From positions 2,976,001 through 3,040,000 of the forward strand of contig NZ_CP062946.1 of NCBI RefSeq assembly GCF_014898095.1: 64,000 bases of DNA, read 5' to 3'. This document shows positions 34,471 through 42,408 of the stretch, piece after piece. Position 1 is the first letter of the stretch; the number at the start of each line of letters is the position of its first letter. Under the pieces are notes generated by a model that did no database searches, had not been told where the DNA came from, and was given only the letters and a program-made list of their open reading frames with translations. The translations under genes were made by a program, and so were the position numbers. Source of the stretch: Thalassotalea sp. LPB0316. GTDB lineage: Bacteria > Pseudomonadota > Gammaproteobacteria > Enterobacterales > Alteromonadaceae.

Positions 34471-35215
34471 AGTAAGTTAATCCTTGTACTTGAACAAACT
34501 CGCGATAATCAGTCAAACATGTCGCCGAACCAACGGCTGTTTGGCAAACGCTTTTTTGATATTGCCAAGAAAAAACATCAAACCACAAATCTAATAATGC
34601 TGCGGTTAAATGCTCGCCTTGTTGTGCCAGTACCTTAGCGGCAACTTCTGCCGTTGCCAAATGGTTGTCTATTTGAGCGCTGCGCAAGGCAAATCGAGAA
34701 TCTGTGCTGTCAGTTCCCTGAGTCTCCGGCAGGGTAACAAGCGGTAAACCACTAAGGTATGGGCTTTTTCTAAACATTCTTCGCGCTTCACGCCAACTAC
34801 CATCAAGTAAAATAAATAAAGGCCGTTGCTGAGCAGCCAACTCAACTTTGCTTGTGATCACTTGTTGATTAGCTTGAGCATATTGAGCAGGAAATACCAC
34901 CATAGGGTACCAACTAGGATCACTCAGTAGATCAAGCAATACTTGATCAGGTTCAGTCCTCGACCAAATAAAAGGAAAGAAATCATCACATACATCGTTA
35001 ATCAAGCGTCCTGTATTACTGGGTTTCAATATTTCCTTATCGTGCAGTAATAAGACGAAACCCGCGTTAGCGCTATGGTTTACTTTCAAACCACAAATAC
35101 AATTGACCTTTGCAACTTGGCAATATAGGCAACGCTTAACGCCTTTACCGCGGGCATTAAACGGCTTGGTCGATTGCGCGATGCGCTGCTGATAGAGTGT
35201 TTGATATGGATTCAT
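34460..35215 (-). CDS. tapT: tRNA-uridine aminocarboxypropyltransferase (DTW domain)
   Basis: TapT (YfiP) transfers the aminocarboxypropyl group from SAM to U47 of tRNA (acp3U47). The 251-aa protein has an N-terminal cysteine cluster (CLYCQVAKVNCIC) and the DTW-domain motif here as LLDGSWREARRMFRKSPYL, a DGSW variant of the usual DGTW. Downstream residues LRSAQIDNHLATAEVAA fit the family. It is cotranscribed with the overlapping GNAT gene, which may or may not be functionally linked. Confidence 0.86.
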   Translation of the reverse strand: MNPYQTLYQQRIAQSTKPFNARGKGVKRCLYCQVAKVNCICGLKVNHSANAGFVLLLHDKEILKPSNTGRLINDVCDDFFPFIWSRTEPDQVLLDLLSDPSWYPMVVFPAQYAQANQQVITSKVELAAQQRPLFILLDGSWREARRMFRKSPYLSGLPLVTLPETQGTDSTDSRFALRSAQIDNHLATAEVAAKVLAQQGEHLTAALLDLWFDVFSWQYQKSVCQTAVGSATCLTDYREFVQVQGLTYCEK

Positions 35216-35271
35216 AGTCGCTGTTTTACCAGTATCACTTCAATTTGCAAGCCCCTAAGCGAAGATAGAAC

Positions 35272-35294
35272 AAAAAAGCGGGCTAAAAGCCCGC
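35272..35294 (-). terminator. Terminator of the DUF2884 gene
   Basis: GCGGGCT (35278-35284) and AGCCCGC (35288-35294) form a perfect stem with an AAA loop; six T follow on the minus strand. Confidence 0.88.
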
Positions 35295-35332
35295 AAAACA
35301 CATGGAGTAATCTGTAAGTTTTTGAGTGTGTA

Positions 35333-36127
35333 TTAAATATCTTTGTGGCTATGTCCATGAACGTGTAAGACATCAATTTTACTCAGTTCTGGCACATTGG
35401 CTTTTAACTCATCTTCAAGCTTGTCGATGTGAACAATTTGCTCACACAAGGCATAAGCACTTTTTTCAATATTTTCTGCACGCGCTTCCATTTGGCTTTC
35501 GATATTATGACCAAAATCTTCCATGCGTGCTTCAAATGCTTCCATATCGCCACCAGAGAAAATCATTTCTCGACCCACAGCCATTAATAAACTGCCCATT
35601 GAGCGTTCAATAGCACTTTCTAAAACATCTTCAAAACGTTGTTCAAAGTCTTCGCCAAAAACATCCTCAGCCATGTCATGGCCATTGCCAATATAAATAC
35701 CTGAGCCTGAGTCAAACTTATGTGCTAGTTGATCGCGAATTTGTGATAACTCAAAGGTCAAATCTTCAGAGACATCGTTCCCTTCACCTAATAATCCATC
35801 AAAGGCTAAATTAACCCCTTCGATGGCAATATTTACGCCTTCGATAGCAACATCGCGAACTTGTGGTACGACGTCACGAATACCTGAAGCATAAGCATTT
35901 AACGACGACTGTCCAGCAGCTGATAGACGAACATTATGGTTATCAATAACTAACTCATTTTTAGCCGTGATACGATATAGTTCATGTTGGTGATCATCTG
36001 AAAAAATGATTTGATTATCTTTTAGTGAAAAATTTGCATCTAAATTGACATCACAGTTATTGCCCGCCAAAGCAAAGGTAGATGAGGTTGTTGCCGCTAG
36101 TACAAGTATTGTTGGTAATGTTTTCAT
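35333..36127 (-). CDS. DUF2884 (YggN-like) family protein
   Basis: A 264-aa exported protein: signal peptide MKTLPTILVLAATTSSTFALA, then a beta-rich N-terminal part and a long acidic helical region (about 125-235). The conserved cysteine pair (NNCDVN and ALCEQIVHI) and the layout match the YggN/DUF2884 family of the periplasm, function unknown. The C-terminus is histidine-rich (HVHGHSHKDI), which could bind metal. It is followed by a strong terminator. Confidence 0.75.
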   Translation of the reverse strand: MKTLPTILVLAATTSSTFALAGNNCDVNLDANFSLKDNQIIFSDDHQHELYRITAKNELVIDNHNVRLSAAGQSSLNAYASGIRDVVPQVRDVAIEGVNIAIEGVNLAFDGLLGEGNDVSEDLTFELSQIRDQLAHKFDSGSGIYIGNGHDMAEDVFGEDFEQRFEDVLESAIERSMGSLLMAVGREMIFSGGDMEAFEARMEDFGHNIESQMEARAENIEKSAYALCEQIVHIDKLEDELKANVPELSKIDVLHVHGHSHKDI

Positions 36128-36354
36128 CGCGATCCCTTATTCATGATCCAATTAAGTTTGGCTAATGCCGTTAACTTGTTAAGTTTGTCTTCTCCTATTT
36201 ACAAATCCAGTGCCAAAAATTTTAACCCTATACTTTTCATTGACTTATGAAAAAAAGACTAACTAAGGGTAACAAAACAATAGAGATAAAGTAGTGAAAT
36301 AAACCAATTATTTGTGTATCTTGCTACTTCTTTCACCAACAATAAGTCTGATCA

Positions 36355-36942
36355 ATGAAACTATCTCTTATTGCCCTAACAACAACTATGCTAAGTGGCT
36401 ATGCGTTAGGGCATGGCAACAATCAACTACCCGAGTCACAACAACAGTTTTTCAATCAACTTTCTCAGTATTGCGGTAAAGCGTTTGAAGGAAAAGTAGT
36501 CACTGACACGCCAAAAAGTGGCGGTTTTGAAGGCCGTTTAGTAATGCATGTGCGTTATTGTGATGACAACCAAATTCAAATTCCATTTCACGTGGGTAGT
36601 GATGCCTCGCGCACTTGGATCGTTACCAAAAAACACGGTGGCTTAGAGCTCAAGCACGATCATCGCCACAAAGACGGTTCCGAAGATGAGCTGACGATGT
36701 ACGGTGGATTAACTAAAGACGCAGGTTACCCGCAAGTACAATCGTTTCCTGCCGACGAGTTCACTAAAGATTTATTTGTCAGAATGGCGATTCCGGTATC
36801 CAACGACAATACCTGGCAGTTTTTTATCTATCCTAAGACGTTTACTTATCGCATGGTAAGACCTGCTCGTGAGTTTCGCGTAGATTTTGATTTAACCAAA
36901 CCTATTACACCACCAGCGGCACCTTGGGGTTACAGCGACTAG
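36355..36942 (+). CDS. hypothetical exported protein
   Basis: A 195-aa protein with a signal peptide (MKLSLIALTTTMLSGYALG) and two cysteines likely to form a disulfide (QYCGKAF, VRYCDD). The mature part is beta-rich with many histidines and lysines (ELKHDHRHKDGSEDELTMYGG). Related proteins are common in marine gammaproteobacteria, but I cannot name a function. It is alone between the divergent DUF2884 gene and the convergent gene at 36974. Confidence 0.7.
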   Translation: MKLSLIALTTTMLSGYALGHGNNQLPESQQQFFNQLSQYCGKAFEGKVVTDTPKSGGFEGRLVMHVRYCDDNQIQIPFHVGSDASRTWIVTKKHGGLELKHDHRHKDGSEDELTMYGGLTKDAGYPQVQSFPADEFTKDLFVRMAIPVSNDNTWQFFIYPKTFTYRMVRPAREFRVDFDLTKPITPPAAPWGYSD

Positions 36943-36973
36943 CTGTTTGAGCTTCAATAAGCGTTTAAACAAG

Positions 36974-37282
36974 CTAAATTACAAAACGTACTTTGGGTTG
37001 TTGATTGGGTTCCCGTCTATCGGGTTGTTGGCGAGATTCAATCCAACGCTTTCTTGTTTGCTGATCGGGTTGGCGACGCTCTTTACCTGAGCGTCGTTCA
37101 ACATCTGGCGAATTAATTGCACGCTTGCTTTTATCTGGCACTTTATCTTTTGATTGACGTTGTTGTGCTTTAGCTTTGGGTTGAGACTGCTGTTGCTGAT
37201 CGTTTTTTAAGTTCTTGAACGTCACCGCTGTTGACGAAGCCTCTGGAGACACAACCTGACCTAATGAATTTAACTGGCGCAC
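36974..37282 (-). CDS. hypothetical Arg/Gln-rich protein
   Basis: A 102-aa, highly basic, low-complexity protein with no hydrophobic core (runs such as DQQQQSQPKAKAQQRQ and RRSGKERRQPDQQ). It is probably disordered. The RRSGKERR element recurs in small marine gammaproteobacterial proteins of unknown function. It could be a nucleic-acid-binding or ribosome-associated protein; nothing more can be said. The start is MRQLNSLGQVV, with AGTTAG-type weak Shine-Dalgarno. Confidence 0.5.
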   Translation of the reverse strand: MRQLNSLGQVVSPEASSTAVTFKNLKNDQQQQSQPKAKAQQRQSKDKVPDKSKRAINSPDVERRSGKERRQPDQQTRKRWIESRQQPDRREPNQQPKVRFVI

Positions 37283-37570
37283 AACTAACTCTCAATAAAC
37301 GTCCTTAGTGATAATTGTTTATTTTATCGGCAAGCGTGACAAACTCTTTAGTCGAAATATGTAAAATTGCAAGCTTTGATTAACAATCACCAAATAAAAT
37401 TTATTTTATTAAAAAGTCATTTTAATCCACTGATTTAAGTTAATTTTTTATTAACCGCTAAATAACATAATGAAAGAAAAAGCTAATTAGTTAAGGTTTT
37501 TACTAGTAAAATGGCAACTAGTTAGGTTATCTTAACCTTAACAATATATTAACCCTGTTTTATAAGAATA

Positions 37571-38779
37571 ATGTATAACACTTATATTGCTCGCCAAGCC
37601 ATTTTTGATGCCAAAAATAATACTATCGGATACGAATTGTTATTCCGCGATAGCCCCGACAACAAGTTTCCCGCTATCGATAAAAACATCGCAACGGCAA
37701 AATTAATCATTCAGAATCATATTCATGGTGACATAAAAGCAATTTGCATGGGCAAAAAAGCTTTTATCAATTTTACTGAACATTGCTTGATCAACAAGTA
37801 CCCATTGATGTTCGATAACAACAGTATTGTTATCGAAATTGTTGGTCATCAAACAGCTTCAGAGCGGTTAATAAAAATCGTTAAGTTTTATCACAACAAA
37901 GGCTATAAAATCGCCTTAAATGACTATGATTTGAACGAGAAATGGGACGTCTTGTTTCCTTACATTTCAATTTTGAAAATTGATATTGAACAAGTTAACC
38001 CAAAACAAGTGTTTAAAGCGCTTTCTCGCATGCGCCCATTCAATATAAAACTTGCAGCAGAAAAAGTTGAAACGGTTTTTCAACGTCAATCTCTTGCTGA
38101 AGTAGGATTTAACTACTTCCAGGGGTTCTTCTATCACGTTCCTGAAATTATTGAAGGCCAAACACTCGCGCCAATGAAAGCGCAAATGCTTAACTTGATC
38201 AGCGAAACCTTCAAAGAACCATTTAGCTTTAATGCGGTTGCAACGATTATTGGGCATGACGTTAACTTAAGTGTTGGCTTATTAAAGATGGTTAACAATG
38301 TTGCTGTCGGTACAAAAGTAGAAATCACCTCGCTTAAACAAGCTGCAGCCTACTTAGGTGAAGAGAGTTTGAAGCAATTCGTGTCAATTCTAGCACTATC
38401 AAAATTAACTTCAGACAGCACTGACGAGATCGCCAAGCAATCACTCGTTACCGGTAAATTAATGTCGTCTATTGCCGCACATCCACAATTTAAAGAGATC
38501 CGAGAATATGCATTTATTACCGGCCTGTTAAGTTCAATGGAAGTGTTACTTAAAATGCCAATGGCCGAGATAATGGCGACAATGCCATTAGCTGAGCAAA
38601 TCCGCAACGCGTTGATCAACCGCAGTGGTTTACTCGGTGAATTGCTGGTATTAACCAGTAGATTTATTCAAGGCCAAGACGATATCGAACCATTGCTCGC
38701 TAACTTTGAACTAGAAAAAGACGTAGTAGCGCAAGAGTTTGTTAAAGCCAGTAAGTGGGTTGCTAGCCTAGATATATAG
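37571..38779 (+). CDS. EAL-HDOD domain signalling protein (YuxH type)
   Basis: A 402-aa cytoplasmic protein. The N-terminal half (1-200) is an EAL-like fold with YELLFRDS in place of the EAL motif and ALNDYDLNEKW where active enzymes have DDFGTG, so c-di-GMP hydrolysis is doubtful. The C-terminal half (about 205-400) is an HDOD domain (FSFNAVATIIGHDVNLSVGLLKMVNN) of the kind used in signalling scaffolds. Two small genes of unknown function follow at 9 and 16 bp spacing and appear to be in the same operon. Confidence 0.88.
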   Translation: MYNTYIARQAIFDAKNNTIGYELLFRDSPDNKFPAIDKNIATAKLIIQNHIHGDIKAICMGKKAFINFTEHCLINKYPLMFDNNSIVIEIVGHQTASERLIKIVKFYHNKGYKIALNDYDLNEKWDVLFPYISILKIDIEQVNPKQVFKALSRMRPFNIKLAAEKVETVFQRQSLAEVGFNYFQGFFYHVPEIIEGQTLAPMKAQMLNLISETFKEPFSFNAVATIIGHDVNLSVGLLKMVNNVAVGTKVEITSLKQAAAYLGEESLKQFVSILALSKLTSDSTDEIAKQSLVTGKLMSSIAAHPQFKEIREYAFITGLLSSMEVLLKMPMAEIMATMPLAEQIRNALINRSGLLGELLVLTSRFIQGQDDIEPLLANFELEKDVVAQEFVKASKWVASLDI

Positions 38780-38787
38780 GAAATCAG

Positions 38788-38988
38788 ATGAAGCTTATCA
38801 TGCGCTCAGAATTTGATGATTTACGGCTTAACCCCAATCATCAGTTTGAGGCAGATAGAAATGGTGATAAACAGATCGTAAAAATTTATGCTGATGAACT
38901 GCTTATCGCCAAAAAGGTAACTCATAAAAAGTCTATTCGATACTTTGCTATCAAACAATACAAAGACTATTTAATCGAAAAACAATAA
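38788..38988 (+). CDS. hypothetical small protein
   Basis: A 66-aa charged protein (MKLIMRSEFDDLRLNPNHQF...) without signal or membrane segments. It starts 8 bp after the EAL-HDOD stop with AGGAAATCAG before the ATG, a good Shine-Dalgarno, which supports translation. No family recognised. Confidence 0.65.
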   Translation: MKLIMRSEFDDLRLNPNHQFEADRNGDKQIVKIYADELLIAKKVTHKKSIRYFAIKQYKDYLIEKQ

Positions 38989-39004
38989 AAATAAAGCTTA
39001 CATT

Positions 39005-39469
39005 ATGCCTCAAGAGCAATTGACGAAAGACCATTGCCAATCATTAATTAGCGCGGTAGAAAGTGTTTTTAACAAAATAAACCAGCCTAGGGTAACCGCT
39101 GACTTAGCTTGGGAATGGGATGATAAACATCAAGTCCTATTAACGCATTTTGCACGTAACTTTGCACCAGACATTCAGGCCCTAGTAGCCAAAGAGTTAC
39201 CTGAGCATTGGCATGTCAACAATTTTAAAAGTGCGCCTCGCATTTTACGCGAACAGTTAATCCGTTACGGCAAGTTGTCTAAAGGTCAGCATTATTACAC
39301 AAAATCGGCAACCGATGATTGCCCTGCCCTGATCGCCATATGGTGGCCTTGGGGTCACGGTAGTACTTACTCGCTGCGTTTTGGCTTACTCGAGCACAGC
39401 TATGATCTAGGTCAAATGGCCGAGCCAAGTATCTGGCATCGCTTGAAGAAAGTATTTAATCGCGCATAG
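39005..39469 (+). CDS. hypothetical protein
   Basis: A 154-aa soluble protein with a notable tryptophan-rich stretch AIWWPWGHGSTYSLRFG near residue 115. It follows the 66-aa gene by 16 bp and probably ends the EAL-HDOD operon. No family recognised; possible roles in signalling are guesses from context. A MITE-like element begins 7 bp after its stop. Confidence 0.65.
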   Translation: MPQEQLTKDHCQSLISAVESVFNKINQPRVTADLAWEWDDKHQVLLTHFARNFAPDIQALVAKELPEHWHVNNFKSAPRILREQLIRYGKLSKGQHYYTKSATDDCPALIAIWWPWGHGSTYSLRFGLLEHSYDLGQMAEPSIWHRLKKVFNRA

Positions 39470-39475
39470 CACTAT

Positions 39476-39741
39476 TATACCAATTGAAATAAATATTTGA
39501 CCGACTCAGAGCTACGTCAGGGAAGTTAGAATAAAAGAAATTTATGCAGGTGTAGTCATTCTACATCAAGTAAATTTGTGAAATTATCACTTTTCTGATG
39601 AGCTCCCAAGGGCGAGTTTAAAAGGCTTTTATACTTCGTTACTGATTTTGATAAGGGAATAACCATTATCGGCAATGAAAGCCTTGTCTAAAAGCCTTTT
39701 AAATCTCGCTGAGTGATCAAATAGTTAATTCACTTGGTATT
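39476..39741. mobile_element. MITE-like element, about 266 bp, with long imperfect terminal inverted repeats
   Basis: The left end (from TATACCAATTGAAATAAA) and the right end read on the other strand (AATACCAAGTGAATTAAC) agree over about 32 bp with few mismatches. Inside lies a second pair, GAGTTTAAAAGGCTTTTA and its near-complement TAAAAGCCTTTTAAATCTC, so the whole element folds into a nested hairpin. It carries no open reading frame. The shape fits a non-autonomous element; the source transposase is unknown. Confidence 0.75.
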
Positions 39742-39787
39742 AATTATTTACTACTCAAACCCGAGTAACTAGGTTATTCTTGCCGCC

Positions 39788-40396
39788 ATGAAAGCTCCCC
39801 GAAAAATTTTCATTACCGGTTTACCTAGAACAGGCACAACCAGTATTTGTCAAGCGATGCTAGACCTTGGTTTTAAAGTTGCTCATACGGCCTATTCAGC
39901 CGAAGCACGCTCGTGCGCAGAAGTGATCGCTGATACGCCTATATTTTGTGATTTTGAGGTGTTATCAAAGCAATACCCTGAGGCAAAGTTTGTTCATTTA
40001 ACACGTGATTCAGCGCTTTGGCTGCCATCGATAAAACAGTTACTCAATCGAATGTTCAAAAATGTTACTCGTACTGATGGTGGCTTCAATCCGACGCTAA
40101 AACGATGTTATCAAAGTGTTTTTTCACCATTAACCCGAGATAACATCAATAGCGATCAGTTCCTATCTAGCATTTATCAACAGCACTACCATGCTGTACT
40201 CAATTGTTTTAAGGAGCAACCCAATAGGTTGTTAGTTATTGATGTCGCTCAGCCAGAAAGCTTTACTCAACTGCTGTCATTCTTAGCGATAGATTCAGCA
40301 CCGATCAGTGGTTTTAAACAAGTCAATATTGGTGGCAAGATCACGTATTGGAATTCAATCAAACACATCAATAAAGTAGATAGTAATTTAAAATAA
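39788..40396 (+). CDS. sulfotransferase family protein
   Basis: A 202-aa protein with the 5'-phosphosulfate loop FITGLPRTGTTSICQAM near the N-terminus and, further on, FVHLTRDSALWLPS, the position of the 3'-phosphate-binding residues. It resembles P-loop sulfotransferases that use PAPS; target unknown. It is shorter than typical 250-300 aa members and begins 46 bp after the MITE-like element, so it may be recently shuffled. Confidence 0.75.
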   Translation: MKAPRKIFITGLPRTGTTSICQAMLDLGFKVAHTAYSAEARSCAEVIADTPIFCDFEVLSKQYPEAKFVHLTRDSALWLPSIKQLLNRMFKNVTRTDGGFNPTLKRCYQSVFSPLTRDNINSDQFLSSIYQQHYHAVLNCFKEQPNRLLVIDVAQPESFTQLLSFLAIDSAPISGFKQVNIGGKITYWNSIKHINKVDSNLK

Positions 40397-40492
40397 TAAC
40401 AAATAGTTACCGACAAATTACATCTCCATACACTAGTGTTGATGAGCCTTAGGTAATATATCAAGCTCTCATAGAAGTTTGATTGGTGCCTG

Positions 40493-40711
40493 ATGAAAGA
40501 AGTTGTCTTGGTTATTAGCTGTTTTGCTTTGATCGCTTTATCGAGCGGTGGATTGTCTGTCAAAATACTGGCTATATGCCTAGCAATAGTAACGGCGATA
40601 GTTGGGCTTTCCTATTACTTAGACCAGTATCACAAGAGAAAACTGCAACAGCGTCTAAAGCGCAAAAAGCGACAAAAAATTATCAATAGCTATCAAAGAA
40701 AGCACCAATAA
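40493..40711 (+). CDS. hypothetical small membrane protein
   Basis: A 72-aa protein with one long or two short hydrophobic segments (VVLVISCFALIALSSGGLSVKILAICLAIVTAIVGLSYY in substance) and a strongly basic C-terminus (KRKLQQRLKRKKRQK). The Shine-Dalgarno is weak. It may be real, as the composition is protein-like, but no family is recognised. Confidence 0.45.
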   Translation: MKEVVLVISCFALIALSSGGLSVKILAICLAIVTAIVGLSYYLDQYHKRKLQQRLKRKKRQKIINSYQRKHQ

Positions 40712-40760
40712 CACCTATATCTGCAACGATGAGCCTGCATTGAATAGGCGCTCGTGTCGG

Positions 40761-41174
40761 CTAATCCATATTTAATGTTTTGATTTCGTCAATGGTTTGT
40801 TTGTGCAGTTGCTCGATTGTTTTGCCATGAGGTACAGGTTTACGGGTTTGCGGATCAACCTTAACAAAGACAATATCATCAGCGATACAAATTGTTTTTT
40901 TAGTGACCTTGTTGCGTACCATGCAAGTTACTGTAATCGAAGATTTTCCAACACTTTTGGTACGCAAGCCAAACTCAACAACATCACCTTGCATGGCTGC
41001 TGATTCAAAACTTATTTCACCAATATGCTTAGTCACTAAACAGTTTGTTTCTAGCTGACAAATGGCGTAAATAGCTGCTTCTTCATCAATCCATTCAAGC
41101 GCTCTGCCACCAAAAAGTGAGTTTGCATAGTTAAGATCATTCGGCATCACCAGACGACGAGATAAAAACCTCAT
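40761..41174 (-). CDS. acyl-CoA thioesterase, hotdog fold (YciA-like)
   Basis: A 137-aa hotdog-fold protein with MPNDLNYANSLFGGRALEWIDEEAA (catalytic Asn/Asp region) and ISFESAAMQGDVVEFG in the second half. It should hydrolyse acyl-CoA; chain-length preference is unknown. Length fits the 4HBT/acyl-CoA hydrolase family. Transcribed divergently from the GGDEF gene. Confidence 0.88.
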   Translation of the reverse strand: MRFLSRRLVMPNDLNYANSLFGGRALEWIDEEAAIYAICQLETNCLVTKHIGEISFESAAMQGDVVEFGLRTKSVGKSSITVTCMVRNKVTKKTICIADDIVFVKVDPQTRKPVPHGKTIEQLHKQTIDEIKTLNMD

Positions 41175-41310
41175 AAAAAGCCTCTATGTTTAAGATATAA
41201 AAATTATCGTAATTATAACCTGCTTCTATAACATTGGTAAGTGGTTAGACCACCAAAAGACAAGTAAAACTGTACATGCAGTAGGGCTTAACTACTATTA
41301 TATAGAGTGT

Positions 41311-42384
41311 GTGAATTCGAGTAAGTTTATGGATTGGTGGCAAAAATTTATTAGTTTGAAGTCGTCTGAAGAAGTAGAGCTAAAGCGGAAAAAGCTTGTG
41401 TTTTACATGCTGAGCTATTTGTGTAGCTTGATTATTCTCTATTTCGCCAACCAACAGCCAGACAGCTATTTGACATTACAAATTACACTCAATGTTGTTG
41501 GCCTATTTTTTATTGTCAATGCATTATGCTCACATTTTCACCGGTATTTCCAAACGGCGATGTTAACCGGTGCGATCGGCATTGGTTTTCTCGTTATCTA
41601 TCTAGCTTACTCAGGTGGTCATGAAAACACAGGACTCTACTGGATTTTACCCTTTCCTATTGTGTACTTCGTTTTTTTTGGTTATTTCAGAGGACTAGTT
41701 GCAAATATATTGGTTTATTTGGTGTTGATCATCTTACTGCTAAACCCTGAAAATTTGGCAGCAAATTATCGCAGTGTCGAAATATCTCGATTTTTGGCTG
41801 CCTATTTAGTTGCGATGATCTTGTGTTTAATCGCAGAGTATTTTCGATTTCAAAGTTATATTGAGTTGTCAGTATTAAACCTAAAAAAGCAAAGACAAGC
41901 GAATACCGATTCGCTGACAGGCCTTCCTAATCGTCGTTTCATAGATAGTGTCCTGCTTGAATCCGCAACTATCGATCCAGAAAAGTACTTCCCGATGACT
42001 GTCATTATTGCTGATATTGATCACTTCAAACAGATCAATGACACTTATGGCCACAATACCGGCGACCAAGCACTGATCCAACTGTCAGAGTTACTCAAAG
42101 CAAACTGCCGTGGCGATGATATTGTCGCGCGTATTGGCGGCGAGGAATTTCTAATTGTCTTCCCACAAACGAGCGTCACTATTGGTTTAAGTATTTGTGA
42201 AAAACTCAGACAACTCGTCGAACAAACGCCCATTAAGGATGCTGAACATCATTTTAATATCACCGCTAGTTTCGGTATTAGTCAAGCGCTTACCTTATAT
42301 GATTTTGAAGAAGCTAAAAAGCACGCCGATGTTATGCTTTACGAAGCCAAAGCTGGCGGTCGAAATCAAGTAAGAATTGGCTGA
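41311..42384 (+). CDS. membrane-bound GGDEF diguanylate cyclase
   Basis: A 357-aa protein with about six membrane helices (residues about 30-190) and a C-terminal GGDEF domain: TDSLTGLPNRRF, ADIDHFKQINDTYGHNTGDQAL and the active-site motif GGEEF (residues 276-280). It should make c-di-GMP from two GTP. No I-site RxxD is seen five residues before GGEEF, so product inhibition may be lost. The GTG at 41311 is followed 18 bp later by an ATG at 41329 that has GAG at better spacing. Confidence 0.92.
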   Translation: MNSSKFMDWWQKFISLKSSEEVELKRKKLVFYMLSYLCSLIILYFANQQPDSYLTLQITLNVVGLFFIVNALCSHFHRYFQTAMLTGAIGIGFLVIYLAYSGGHENTGLYWILPFPIVYFVFFGYFRGLVANILVYLVLIILLLNPENLAANYRSVEISRFLAAYLVAMILCLIAEYFRFQSYIELSVLNLKKQRQANTDSLTGLPNRRFIDSVLLESATIDPEKYFPMTVIIADIDHFKQINDTYGHNTGDQALIQLSELLKANCRGDDIVARIGGEEFLIVFPQTSVTIGLSICEKLRQLVEQTPIKDAEHHFNITASFGISQALTLYDFEEAKKHADVMLYEAKAGGRNQVRIG

Positions 42385-42408
42385 TCAATATGATTATAAC
42401 AACCTAAA

